Shown here: positions 8,572 to 17,981 of the stretch, piece by piece
Numbering within the stretch: the stretch's first letter is position 1
Layout of the letters: each line of letters opens with the position of its first letter
From: Bog-159 sp035499555
GTDB taxonomy: Bacteria; Acidobacteriota; Terriglobia; Bryobacterales; Bryobacteraceae
Assembly (NCBI GenBank): GCA_035499555.1
Contig: DATJYO010000064.1
Coordinates: 186,001-250,000 of the forward strand
Length of the DNA: 64,000 nucleotides
Direction: 5' to 3'
Translations under genes and position numbers: made by a program
The notes under the pieces: model-generated
What the model was told of the DNA's origin: nothing
The model's database searches: none
The model's input: only the letters and a program-made list of their open reading frames with translations

Positions 8572-10398
8572 CGAGAGGATCATCAACGAGTACGGGCCTA
8601 TGGTCAGACTGCCGGAGTACGGCATGCCGGCGCGAGGCCCGCCATTGGCTTTCACGCTCGCCGAACCGGCGCCCGAGAACGTCGGGCTGTATGCCTGGCT
8701 ATCGCTGTTGAAGCGTGTGATCCACACGCCAGACGAAGGGAACCCGACTCTGACATTCGCTTCGGTATTTCCGGTGAAATTAGCGGCGACGATCACAACG
8801 TCCGCCGATTTGGAGTCAAATCGTTCGTAAGCGATGAACTTATTGGCACTGTCTAACTGGTAGATGCGGAGGCCGTCGCCAGTCAGGTTCGGCGTGTGAC
8901 CCGAGGAGTTCTTCCGCGCGGCTGCCAGGTTCGCCCACAATTTGCGGATGCCTGAAAATTGCGTTGCCAGCTTCCATTGAAGCGGCAGATTCACGGCCAA
9001 CGGCTCGTTTTCGACGAATTCCTGGCCCTGGAAGATCATGGGAACGCCGGGCGAAGTGAACAGGATGCCGGCGCCCAGCGTGCTCTTCTTGAGCGCCAGC
9101 CAACCCGCCGGATCGCTCGGGTCGATCAGCGTGGTGAGGCGCTGGCCGCCGCTTACCTCGTTATGAGATTCGGTGTAATTCAGATTCTGCAAGTAGCTAT
9201 CGTTGAAAGCCTGCTGGATGGCGCCGGCCACGGCGTTCATATTCACCGCCGAATCGCTCGATTGTGTGAGTTGCGCGCGCATCTTGGACACGAAGTTGCC
9301 GTTCCATTGGCTGGCAAAGCCCGCACCATTCTGCGCCGAAGGTTCCGTAACCGCGGCGTTGCCGGTAAGATCTTCCGCAATGTTGATAAATGCCGGACTC
9401 TCACTTATCGTTTGCCGGTTAGCATTCTGTAATAATGTCCAACCGTCGGGCAGATATGTCCCGGTGCCGCTGTTGGTGTTATAGATATTGGAAACCGAGT
9501 CCCAGCGGAAACCGTCGATGCGGTATTCCTCGATCCACATCGCCAGAGAGTCCAGGATATACTGCGCCACCCGGGCACTGGAGTAATTAGGCCTGGGTCC
9601 CCAGGGAGAGTTCCCGTCCGCGGAGTCGTAAAAGTAGATGCCGCCGGGATACTCGGTTGTGTGCCAGCCGTCGAATTGATTCGTGGACAGATCCCATGGC
9701 CCCCAGTGATTGTGCACGATGTCCAGGATCACGGCCAGTCCCGCCGCATGGCAAGCGTCCACCAACGACTTGAAATGATCCGGACCGCCGTAGGTTTCGT
9801 TCTCCACCGCGAGCTGATCGGTGGGGCCATACCCGATTCCGGCCGGCGGCGGATTTTCGTTGACGGGCATGATCTCGACGGCGTTAAAACCCAGAGACAC
9901 GACCTCCTTCAGCCGGGAAATCGCGGACTGGAATGTGCCGGGCCCGCCCGCATTGGTGGAGAAAGTACCGATCTCCATTTCATAAATCATCAGATTCTTC
10001 AGCGGCGGAGCCGTGAATGGCGGGCTGGTCCAATGATAGGCGGCAGTGTCGTAGACGATCGAGTTGCCAAGGTTGTAATCTGCCGATGTCACCACACGGC
10101 TATAAGGATCGCGGCGGGTGACCGTCGGAAAGCCCGGCGTCGAGATGACATAGCGGTAAGTCTGGCCGGCTGTGGCGCCGGGCACGTCATTCGACCAATC
10201 GCCATCGCCATCGGCCACCAACGGATTCGCAGTGGCCGACCAGTGATTGAAATCTCCCTCCACGGATACGGCTGCTGCGTTCGGCGCCCACACGCGAAAA
10301 GTCACACCGCCGTCGTAGAGGATGGACCCCATGCCCGGCTGCGTGCCTTGAGCCAGGACGCAGCCGGTTGTCAAAGTGAGTAGCAGAAAACAGCGCAA
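8563..10398 (-). CDS. secreted GH13 alpha-amylase-family enzyme with CBM48, branching-enzyme-like
   Basis: 611 residues. A signal peptide (MRCFLLLTLTTGCVLAQG) leads into a CBM48/isoamylase-N domain (FRVWAPNAAAVSVEGDFNHW, 33-53) and a GH13 barrel: region I DIVHNHWG (226-233), nucleophile Asp300 in IDGFRWDSV, acid/base Glu342 in INIAEDL. Region IV reads ESHNEV (410-415), so the transition-state-stabilising Asp of the usual SHDE motif is Asn413. It then has a C-terminal beta domain. Architecture suggests a glycogen/alpha-glucan branching or debranching type, but the Asn makes activity uncertain. The start is TTG, one base after the cytochrome stop, with AGGCG upstream, so translation is coupled. 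The neighbouring TonB receptor and cytochrome suggest extracytoplasmic glucan use. Confidence 0.88.
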   Translation of the reverse strand: MRCFLLLTLTTGCVLAQGTQPGMGSILYDGGVTFRVWAPNAAAVSVEGDFNHWSATANPLVADGDGDWSNDVPGATAGQTYRYVISTPGFPTVTRRDPYSRVVTSADYNLGNSIVYDTAAYHWTSPPFTAPPLKNLMIYEMEIGTFSTNAGGPGTFQSAISRLKEVVSLGFNAVEIMPVNENPPPAGIGYGPTDQLAVENETYGGPDHFKSLVDACHAAGLAVILDIVHNHWGPWDLSTNQFDGWHTTEYPGGIYFYDSADGNSPWGPRPNYSSARVAQYILDSLAMWIEEYRIDGFRWDSVSNIYNTNSGTGTYLPDGWTLLQNANRQTISESPAFINIAEDLTGNAAVTEPSAQNGAGFASQWNGNFVSKMRAQLTQSSDSAVNMNAVAGAIQQAFNDSYLQNLNYTESHNEVSGGQRLTTLIDPSDPAGWLALKKSTLGAGILFTSPGVPMIFQGQEFVENEPLAVNLPLQWKLATQFSGIRKLWANLAAARKNSSGHTPNLTGDGLRIYQLDSANKFIAYERFDSKSADVVIVAANFTGNTEANVRVGFPSSGVWITRFNSDSQAYSPTFSGAGSASVKANGGPRAGMPYSGSLTIGPYSLMILSQQ

Positions 10399-10399
10399 T

Positions 10400-10822
10400 C
10401 TATTTCGCCTGAATGGACTCGAGATAGCGGAGAAGGTTATCCGCGCGCAGCTTGGCGATGCTCTCGTCCGGATGCATGGCGCGGAAGACCGGTCCCCACA
10501 TGGGCATTTCCGTGGAGCCGTGCGCCGGCGTCGAAGATCCGCCGCCGAGCAATTGCCGCACCGAACCGATCGGAAACTTCCCGGCGTGCGTCTTGGAGAG
10601 TTGCGTCAGATCGGTGGGCTGGGCCTTCAGTGCCGCCGCCGCCGGACCCGCTCCCTTGCCGTCGATCCCATGACACACGGCGCAGTATCTCCGGTACAGG
10701 TCGACACCCTTGGTCAGGTTCGTGTCGCGCGCGCCCGTGACTGCGAGCTTCTTCCCGCCTTGCTGGGCGAGCGCCGGCAAAACCGCGAGGGCAAGAATAC
10801 TCGTGATAATTCGAGTTCTCAT
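10400..10822 (-). CDS. periplasmic c-type cytochrome, mono-heme
   Basis: 140 residues: a signal peptide (cleavage near ALA-Q20), then a class I cytochrome c domain with the heme-binding CAVCH motif at 47-51 and GKGAGPAAAALK after it. The EMPMWGP segment probably supplies the axial methionine. The family shuttles electrons in the periplasm. It sits 10 bases after the TonB receptor and one base before the GH13 gene on the same strand. Its relation to glycan metabolism is unclear; it may serve a dehydrogenase elsewhere. Confidence 0.9.
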   Translation of the reverse strand: MRTRIITSILALAVLPALAQQGGKKLAVTGARDTNLTKGVDLYRRYCAVCHGIDGKGAGPAAAALKAQPTDLTQLSKTHAGKFPIGSVRQLLGGGSSTPAHGSTEMPMWGPVFRAMHPDESIAKLRADNLLRYLESIQAK

Positions 10823-10832
10823 ATGGCGTCCG

Positions 10833-13800
10833 TCAAAAAATCAACTTTAGCGCGAACTGCACCAATCGGGGATCGCGCGCCTGCAACACCTTGCCGAATG
10901 TGCCGCCTGTCGACGGGTCGCCGTCGGAGATATTGCCGTCCACCTTGGTGAACTGCGCGTGATTCACGATATTGAAGAACTCGGCGCGGAACTCCATCTT
11001 GTAACGCTCCGTGAGTTGGGTGTCTTTCATCATGCTGAAGTCGATGTTGTTGATGCCGGGACCGCAGCAGACCGAGCGCGGGGAACTGCCGATGGTGCCC
11101 AGCGCCTGCGGCGCGAAGTCCGCCGGATTGAAGGCCAGGTTCAACCCGTTCCGCGGATTCAGGCGCTGCAGCGGTGCCAACTGGTCCGGCTCGCCTGGGT
11201 AATAGAAGAACGCGCTGTACATCAGCTCCAGGTCATCGGAAGACTCAATCGGTATCGGAAAACCGCTTTGAAAAGTCACGATGCCGGATGTCTGCCAGCC
11301 GTTCAACAGCTTGTCCGCAAAGCCGTGCAGATCCTTGTGCGGGAACTGATACACGAAACTGGTCACCAGGCGGTTGCGCGCATCAAACAGCGACAGCGAG
11401 CGGCTGCGGCGAAAATCCAACGGGTTGAGCATGTTCTCGAAGCTCGAGGCATCGTCGATGGACTTGCTGAATGTGTAAGCCGCCTGGAATTGCAGGCCGT
11501 GGGAGAATCGCTTTTCGGCGCTGACCTGGAGCGAGTTGTAGTTGGAGTTAGCCACCGTGTTTTCAGTAAAGATGCTCGAGAACACGGGAACTCCATCCGG
11601 CGGGCAGCCGGATCCAGTCAGCGGATTGCAGTTGGGCGACGAATATTTGCGCAGGCCGACCAGGGTAATCGGATTGGGATTCGGCCCGGTTACGGTCGGT
11701 TGCGGCCCGTACGGCAGGTGCAACGTAAAGCCGGCGGGAATCTCGCCGGCGGCGATGGTGAAAGAGGAATCCGCGTAGAACGGACCGCAGGCCAGCGATG
11801 AGTCGCCGGTGGCGGTGTACAAGGCATTCAGGTCCAGACAGGTCTGCGCGTTGCCGTAGTTCAAATCGTAGGAAGCCAGCAAGCGATGGCCTTGCGTTCC
11901 CACGTATCCGATCTGGAACAACAGGTCACCCGGCAGTTCGCGCTGGATGGTGAAGTTGTATTGCACCGAATACTGTGTCCGCATGTTCGGCTGGAACTGG
12001 CCGTACAGAAGCAGCGGGCGGAAGGCGGACCAATCCACCGCCTGTCCCCGCTGGGGGTTCAGGATGCCGTTGAACGGATTGGGCAGCACGGTGCCGTCCT
12101 GCCCGACGAACGGCGTGTTGAACATGGGGTTGGTTACCGAGTTGCTCCCGCCGAAGGGCGGCTCCGCGCTGAACTGCTCCAGGACCAATTGTTCGATCGG
12201 ATTGTAGAACATCCCCCAGCCGGCGCGAATGCTGGTCTTTCCGGGAGCGCCCACCAGCGTGCGCCAAAAGCCTGAATCGGCGGAGGGACTCCACGCCAGG
12301 CCGATGCGCGGCGCGAACGCCTTGTAGTAAGTCTGAGTCATGCCCGCTGGAATACCCTGGTCGCCGGGGAACACCAACCCGAGCGGGAATACCGCGTCTC
12401 CCGCACTCCCCTGGCTGCAATCCGTGGTTCCGAAGTCCGCAACCAAGGGATTATCCGCCGCAAGCTGGCACGGGTAGATCTTGGTTACCTGTCCCGGACG
12501 GAAAGTCTGCACGTGCTGCCCGATGTCAGTCAACGGCGTATCCAGCTCCCAGCGCAACCCGTAATTCAAGGTAAGATTCGGTCGGATCTTCCAGCTATCC
12601 TGGGCAAAAAGATAGACCGACGTGCTGCGGACGTTCTCATGCTGCGCCGAGCCTTGGGTGTAGGTATTCGGCAGACCCAGCAAGAAGTCCGGATATAGGT
12701 CGTCGGAGCCGATATCATTGGTACCGCCGCTGGTGAAGCTGAACGAACCATTCACGTTGTAGTACAGCGTCTGGTCGAATCGCATGCGGCGCACGTCCGC
12801 GCCGAACTTCAGGCTATGGTTGCCCATCACTTTGCTGACGCTGTCCGACCATTGGAAACTGTTGCCTATCTGCGGCAGTTCGCCGTTGTAATTGTTACCG
12901 ATCGAGAAGCCTCCGCTCACGGAGATATATGGCACCCCTTCATGGTTGGGGCCGAGGTTGGGCGTGATCCCTGACCTCGGGTTGGATGGATCGCTAAAGC
13001 AATTACTCGCGGGCACCGCATCGCCGCACACATTATTAATCAGTTGCGTATTCTGCGGATGGTTGTAACTGAGCTGGCCCTCGCGGAAATAAGTAAAGCG
13101 GGCTTCGTTCACTACCGTCGGGCTGGCCGTCCAGGTCTCGCTCAGGTTGAACTGCTGATTGCGGATGCCGTAGGTCGCGCCGAACCCGGGCAGGTTGGCG
13201 CCGGACGCCTGAAACGTGGAGAACGGCGGCAACTGAGTATCGTTATCGAAGTAATAATAGAAGCTCAGTTGGTGCCGGTCGCTGAGATGCTGATCCAGGC
13301 GGAAAGTCGATTGGATTCCCTTCTCCGATTGATTAGGCACCGCCTGGTAGATATTGGATCCGCTGTTCGGTAAAGGCACGTAACGGTTCATCAGGGCCGC
13401 GGCGGTGGGGTCGAAACACTGCGTCGGGATTTGGTTGTTGGGGAATATGAAGCCCCAAGGCGTGCCTGCCGCCAGGGGAGCGCCACCCTCGGCCGCGACC
13501 GCGGTGGCGCACCCCGGCCGTTGATTCAAGGCGTTCGCCAGGAAGTCGTCGTTCAGGCACGGACCCTGGTCACAAGATAAGTTGGAAAACGGCGTGCCGG
13601 CCGAAAAGTCGCCGCTCCGTTCGGCTGCCGTCGGTACGGTGACCAGGTCGGAGGGGACGCCATTCACGATCTGCCGGTCCTCGACGGAAGCGAAAAAGAA
13701 GGTCTTGTCCTTCTTGATCGGCCCGCCGAAAGTGCCGCCGAACTGATTCTGATGCCAATCCGGCCGCACGGTGTCGAAAAATCCGCGGGCGTCCAGCTTG

Positions 13801-14579
13801 GTGTTGCGAAAGAACTCGTAAGCATCGCCGTGGAACGCGTCGGTGCCGCCTTTGGTGACTACGTTGACTACCGATCCGGAATTGCGGCCGTACTCCGCGT
13901 CGAATGTATTGGTAAGGACGCGAAATTCCTCGATGGTGTCCGGCGACGGTTCCACGGCGGGTATCGACACGAACTGGTCGTTGGCGTCGCCGCCATTGAC
14001 ATTGAAATTGTTCGCGCGCCCGCGGCCGCCGTTCACCGAAACCACGCCCGCGTTCTCACTGCCCGCGAACAGCGAGTAGCCCTGCTGCGACTGCACGCCG
14101 GGCTGAAGCTGCAGCAGTTGGTAGGTATCGCGCGTGTTCAGGGGCAGGTCCACCACCGCGCGCGAATTCATCACCGCGCCTAACTGGGTGCTGGTGGTCT
14201 CCACCAGCGGCGCCTCGGCTTCGGCCGTGATGCTCTGGGTGACTTGGCCGATTTCGAGCGTCGCATTGACCTCCACCACGTGGCCCAGTGTGACATCCAC
14301 GTGCTGGACGAACTTCTTGAATCCGGTGGCTTCGACCTCCACGGTATAAGATCCAACCGGAAGAGTGGGCAGCACGAAATCGCCTTTCGCGTCTGTGGTC
14401 ACCATGCGGCTGTTGGCCGTGCCCTCCAGCGTGGCTTTCACGTTAGCGCCGGCAATCACCAGCCCGGAAGGATCCTTAACCGTGCCGCGCAAGTTTCCCG
14501 TCGTCTGAGCCTGTAATCCGAAAGTGGCCCCGAGGGCGCACAGGATCCAAATTCCCGCCTTCATTTCTGCTCTATGCAT
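10833..14579 (-). CDS. Oar-like TonB-dependent receptor
   Basis: About 1248 residues. After a signal peptide (MKAGIWILCALGATFGLQAQ) comes a carboxypeptidase-regulatory-like beta-sandwich (GNLRGTVKDPSGLVIAGANV), a plug domain (MNSRAVVDLPLNTRDTYQLL) and a long outer-membrane beta barrel ending in an aromatic strand (LVQFALKLIF). This is the Oar/acidobacterial receptor type, which takes up large ligands with energy from TonB; the ligand is unknown. The ATG at 14579 is chosen because AAGGAG lies ten bases upstream; a frame open to 14687 lacks such a site. It heads the run receptor, cytochrome, GH13, so an oligosaccharide is a reasonable guess. Confidence 0.92.
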   Translation of the reverse strand: MHRAEMKAGIWILCALGATFGLQAQTTGNLRGTVKDPSGLVIAGANVKATLEGTANSRMVTTDAKGDFVLPTLPVGSYTVEVEATGFKKFVQHVDVTLGHVVEVNATLEIGQVTQSITAEAEAPLVETTSTQLGAVMNSRAVVDLPLNTRDTYQLLQLQPGVQSQQGYSLFAGSENAGVVSVNGGRGRANNFNVNGGDANDQFVSIPAVEPSPDTIEEFRVLTNTFDAEYGRNSGSVVNVVTKGGTDAFHGDAYEFFRNTKLDARGFFDTVRPDWHQNQFGGTFGGPIKKDKTFFFASVEDRQIVNGVPSDLVTVPTAAERSGDFSAGTPFSNLSCDQGPCLNDDFLANALNQRPGCATAVAAEGGAPLAAGTPWGFIFPNNQIPTQCFDPTAAALMNRYVPLPNSGSNIYQAVPNQSEKGIQSTFRLDQHLSDRHQLSFYYYFDNDTQLPPFSTFQASGANLPGFGATYGIRNQQFNLSETWTASPTVVNEARFTYFREGQLSYNHPQNTQLINNVCGDAVPASNCFSDPSNPRSGITPNLGPNHEGVPYISVSGGFSIGNNYNGELPQIGNSFQWSDSVSKVMGNHSLKFGADVRRMRFDQTLYYNVNGSFSFTSGGTNDIGSDDLYPDFLLGLPNTYTQGSAQHENVRSTSVYLFAQDSWKIRPNLTLNYGLRWELDTPLTDIGQHVQTFRPGQVTKIYPCQLAADNPLVADFGTTDCSQGSAGDAVFPLGLVFPGDQGIPAGMTQTYYKAFAPRIGLAWSPSADSGFWRTLVGAPGKTSIRAGWGMFYNPIEQLVLEQFSAEPPFGGSNSVTNPMFNTPFVGQDGTVLPNPFNGILNPQRGQAVDWSAFRPLLLYGQFQPNMRTQYSVQYNFTIQRELPGDLLFQIGYVGTQGHRLLASYDLNYGNAQTCLDLNALYTATGDSSLACGPFYADSSFTIAAGEIPAGFTLHLPYGPQPTVTGPNPNPITLVGLRKYSSPNCNPLTGSGCPPDGVPVFSSIFTENTVANSNYNSLQVSAEKRFSHGLQFQAAYTFSKSIDDASSFENMLNPLDFRRSRSLSLFDARNRLVTSFVYQFPHKDLHGFADKLLNGWQTSGIVTFQSGFPIPIESSDDLELMYSAFFYYPGEPDQLAPLQRLNPRNGLNLAFNPADFAPQALGTIGSSPRSVCCGPGINNIDFSMMKDTQLTERYKMEFRAEFFNIVNHAQFTKVDGNISDGDPSTGGTFGKVLQARDPRLVQFALKLIF

Positions 14580-14748
14580 GCGCAGTGATCTCCTTCTATC
14601 AGGGGCGCCACGAGGCCCAGGATCGGCCGGGTACAACCCGGCGCTAACGGGGAGCTCTTGTAATCTGATCGAAATATTATGACACACGGAGTGCCGTAGC
14701 CCGCCGGGTTTCGAGCCGTACCCGCCCGGGGGCGGGGGGCCGGTCGCT

Positions 14749-14754
14749 TATAAT
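14749..14754 (+). promoter_or_regulatory. candidate -10 box TATAAT
   Basis: A perfect TATAAT in an AT-rich patch about 27 bases before the ATG of the TPR/VCBS gene, followed by a GGGG ribosome-binding site. The expected -35 region is GC-rich and shows no match. Confidence 0.45.
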
Positions 14755-14780
14755 TAGTTATTAAAAAGCTTGGGGTATCC

Positions 14781-17700
14781 ATGAAGCGAATTCGCGCCTT
14801 GATCGGCGCCGGCATTGTTTCCATTGCGGCTTTGGTCTTCCTTCTCGGCGCGGGCGCCTCCCGCGTGGAACAGGACGAACTAGGGCACTATCGGAACCTG
14901 GGCAAGGCCTTTTACGAGAATCCTACGACCATGCCGCAGGCGGTGGATGAGTTCAAGAAGGCGCTCGACCTGGCCCCCAATTCGCCGCGCGAGCGGGTGA
15001 ATTACGGTCTGGCGCTGCTGAAGGCCGGCAGAATCAAGGAGGGCGTGACGGAGTTGGAGCGCGTCCAGAAACAGGACCCCAGCATCCCGCACACCTGGTT
15101 CAATCTGGGCATCGAGTACAAAAAAGAGGGCAACTACGATGGCGCCGTTGCCCAGTTCAAAGGCCTGCTGCGACTGGTTCCCGACGAGCCGAAATCCCAC
15201 TACAACCTGGGGGTGATCTATAAGCAGGCGGATAAGCGCGAAGACGCGATCCGGGAATTTGAAACCGCCGAGCGCCTCGATCCCAACCTGGCCGCGGCGC
15301 ATTTTCAGCTTTACAACATGTATCGCCAGGCGGGCCGGACGGCCGACGCCGCGCGCGAACTGGCGATATTTCAGCGTCTGAAAACGCTCACCGAAGGCGC
15401 GGTGATTCCGGAAGACGTGGAGTGGAGCTACTACGCGGAGATCTACGACCCCATCGCCGAGCGTCCGGAAACCGAGCCTGCCCCGCCGCCGAAGTTCGAG
15501 GATCGCAAGCTGGCGGACGGCTTGGATGCCGCCACCTCCGGCCTGCTGGTTTTGGATGCCTTCGGCGACCGCAAGCCATCCCTGCTGGTCTGGTCGGCCA
15601 ATAGCGCGCAGCTTTATCGTAACGGCGCCGGCCGGGTGGACGACTCCGGCTTGAACGGCCTGAAGGATATCGTATCGATCGCCGCCGGCGATTATGATAA
15701 CGACGGCCTGCCGGACCTGTGCATCATCACCAAAGCCGGCGCAGCGCTCTACCACAACAACAAGGGCCGGTTCGAAAAATCACCGCTGGCGCTGCCGCCC
15801 GGCCGGTTCGCGAAGGCCGTCTGGCTGGATTTCGATCACGACTACGACCTGGACCTGTTCCTGCTCGGCGAGGACGCGGCGTTAGCCCGCAACAACGGGC
15901 AGGCCGGGTTCAGTGACGATACCAAGGCGTTTCCGTTTCAGAAGGGTAATGCTGTCGACGCCACCATGATCGACTTGATCGCGGATACCAACGGCATGGA
16001 CCTGGCGGTCTCCTACAGCGATCGCGCCAGCGTCATCTATCGCGACCGTCTGCTCGGCAAGTATGAAGCTGAGCCCCTGGATGCGCTGCCCCGCGGGGCC
16101 AAGGGATTGGCCGCCGCCGACCTCAACAGCGATAGCTGGACCGATCTGTCGGCCGCCGGCCTGGTGCTTCTCAATCATCGCGGCACGCTCGAGCCGTTGA
16201 CCAGCTTGGATGCCGCCGGTCCGCTGGCGTTCGCCGATCTGGCCGATCGCGGTATCAGCGACGTCATCGCAGCCAACGGTATCTACCGTAACCTCGGTCT
16301 GAACAAGTTTGAGAAGCTCCCTCTACGCATTCCGCCAGCGGTGGCTTCCGTCGCCGCCGACTTCGATGGAGACGGCCGCACCGATGTGGCCCTCATCGCC
16401 GGCGACGGCTCTCTGCACCTGCTGCGCAATACGGCCGAGACCCATAATCACTGGCTGCGGGTGGAACTGTCGGGAGTGAAGAATCCGAAGCTGGCGCCGG
16501 ACGCCAAGGTCGAAATCAAGACCGGGTCCAGCTATCAGAAGCAGACGTATCACGGTTTGCCGCTGTTGTTCGGTGTGGATTCCTACAAGACCGTCGATTC
16601 GGTGCGCATCACCTGGCCGAACGGCTTGATCCAGAACGAGCCGAATCAGGCGGTGGACAAGTCCACCGATTACCCCGAGGCCCAGCGGCTCTCCGGCTCC
16701 TGTCCCATGATCTTCACCTGGGATGGGGAGCGATTCCGCTTCATCACCGACGTTTTGGGCGTGGCCCCCTTGGGCGCAGCTTCCGGCGACGGCAGCTATT
16801 TCCCGGTGGATCATGACGAATACGTGCAGATACCGGGCGCGGCCCTGCGGGCCGTCGACGGACATTACGAGATCCGCATCACCGAGGAACTGCACGAGGT
16901 CTCTTACCTCGACCAGGTCAAGCTCATTGCGGTGGATCATCCGGCGGACACCGAGATATTCACCAACGATAAATTCAAGTCGCCGCCCTTCCCGGAATTT
17001 CGCCTGTTCGGAGTCAAGCACCGCATCTATGCGGTCAGCGCGCGCGATAGCGAGGGACGGGATGTCAGGGCACAGTTGATGAAGCGGGATCACATCTATC
17101 CCGACAGTTTCCGCCGCAACTACCTGGACGTGGCCGAACTGCACCACCTCGACCTGGACTTCGGCAAGGCGGCGCCTGACAATCGCGCCGTCCTGTTCCT
17201 GAACGGCTGGGTGGACTGGGCCGATGGCAGCACCTTTATGGCGGCATCGCAGGCCCACCAGGATCTGGTGCTCCCTTATCTGCAGGTAAAGGATGCTGCC
17301 GGCCGCTGGCAGACGGTGATCGAAGATATGGGCATTCCTTCGGGTAAGCCCAAGACCATCTCGGTGGATCTTACCGGCAAGTTCCTGTCGAATTCGCGCG
17401 AAGTACGTATCGTGACCAATCTGTGCGTGTATTGGGATGAGATCTTCCTCAGCGAAGATCCATCCGCCCCGGCGGTGCGCCTGGCTGACATTGCTGCCCA
17501 ATCTGCCGATCTCCACTTCCGCGGCTTCTCGACCCCGGTGATTCATCCGCAGCGCAAGCAGCCCGAAGCGTTCGACTACGCGCGCTGGATGCCGGTCTCG
17601 ATGTGGAATCCCACTAAGGGCATGTACACGCGTTACGGCGATGTGCTGCCGCTGGTGGGCGCCATCGACGACCGGCTGGTGATTATGGGATCGGGCGACG

Positions 17701-17981
17701 AGATGCGCCTGCTGTTCCCGGCCAGCGCGGCCGGTCCCGTACGTGCTGGATGGAAGCGCGATTTCCTGCTCTTCGTGGACGGCTGGGCCAAGGACGCGGA
17801 TCCTAACACCGCGTACTCGCGCACCGTCGAGCCGCTGCCTTTCCACGCCATGTCGCAGTACCCGTATAAGGCGGGCGAGCATTATCCGGACGACGCGTTC
17901 CACAGCCAATACCGGGAGCGTTACAACACGCGTTCGGCGCTGCGCCTGATTCGCCCTCTGGTGGAGTCCGTGGGTTACTAA
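14781..17981 (+). CDS. secreted TPR and VCBS/ASPIC repeat protein
   Basis: 1066 residues. A signal peptide or anchor (VSIAALVFLLGAGAS) precedes about four TPRs (40-200, for example HTWFNLGIEYKKEGNYDGAVAQF). Next come FG-GAP/VCBS blocks with calcium-type DxDxDG loops (GDYDNDGLPDL, DFDHDYDLDLF, DFDGDGRTDV), then an ASPIC/UnbV-like segment (NHWLRVELSGVKNP to VRITWPNG). The last 440 or so residues are well conserved in appearance (many Trp/Tyr) but match no domain I can name. Members of this group are common in Acidobacteria and Planctomycetes; function is unknown, probably extracellular binding. It overlaps the convergent NHL gene by four bases at the stops. Confidence 0.88.
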   Translation: MKRIRALIGAGIVSIAALVFLLGAGASRVEQDELGHYRNLGKAFYENPTTMPQAVDEFKKALDLAPNSPRERVNYGLALLKAGRIKEGVTELERVQKQDPSIPHTWFNLGIEYKKEGNYDGAVAQFKGLLRLVPDEPKSHYNLGVIYKQADKREDAIREFETAERLDPNLAAAHFQLYNMYRQAGRTADAARELAIFQRLKTLTEGAVIPEDVEWSYYAEIYDPIAERPETEPAPPPKFEDRKLADGLDAATSGLLVLDAFGDRKPSLLVWSANSAQLYRNGAGRVDDSGLNGLKDIVSIAAGDYDNDGLPDLCIITKAGAALYHNNKGRFEKSPLALPPGRFAKAVWLDFDHDYDLDLFLLGEDAALARNNGQAGFSDDTKAFPFQKGNAVDATMIDLIADTNGMDLAVSYSDRASVIYRDRLLGKYEAEPLDALPRGAKGLAAADLNSDSWTDLSAAGLVLLNHRGTLEPLTSLDAAGPLAFADLADRGISDVIAANGIYRNLGLNKFEKLPLRIPPAVASVAADFDGDGRTDVALIAGDGSLHLLRNTAETHNHWLRVELSGVKNPKLAPDAKVEIKTGSSYQKQTYHGLPLLFGVDSYKTVDSVRITWPNGLIQNEPNQAVDKSTDYPEAQRLSGSCPMIFTWDGERFRFITDVLGVAPLGAASGDGSYFPVDHDEYVQIPGAALRAVDGHYEIRITEELHEVSYLDQVKLIAVDHPADTEIFTNDKFKSPPFPEFRLFGVKHRIYAVSARDSEGRDVRAQLMKRDHIYPDSFRRNYLDVAELHHLDLDFGKAAPDNRAVLFLNGWVDWADGSTFMAASQAHQDLVLPYLQVKDAAGRWQTVIEDMGIPSGKPKTISVDLTGKFLSNSREVRIVTNLCVYWDEIFLSEDPSAPAVRLADIAAQSADLHFRGFSTPVIHPQRKQPEAFDYARWMPVSMWNPTKGMYTRYGDVLPLVGAIDDRLVIMGSGDEMRLLFPASAAGPVRAGWKRDFLLFVDGWAKDADPNTAYSRTVEPLPFHAMSQYPYKAGEHYPDDAFHSQYRERYNTRSALRLIRPLVESVGY

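Noticed and set aside
16323..17909. 528-codon open frame on the minus strand
   Set aside because: Antisense to the TPR/VCBS gene, with no signal or domain and shadow-like composition.
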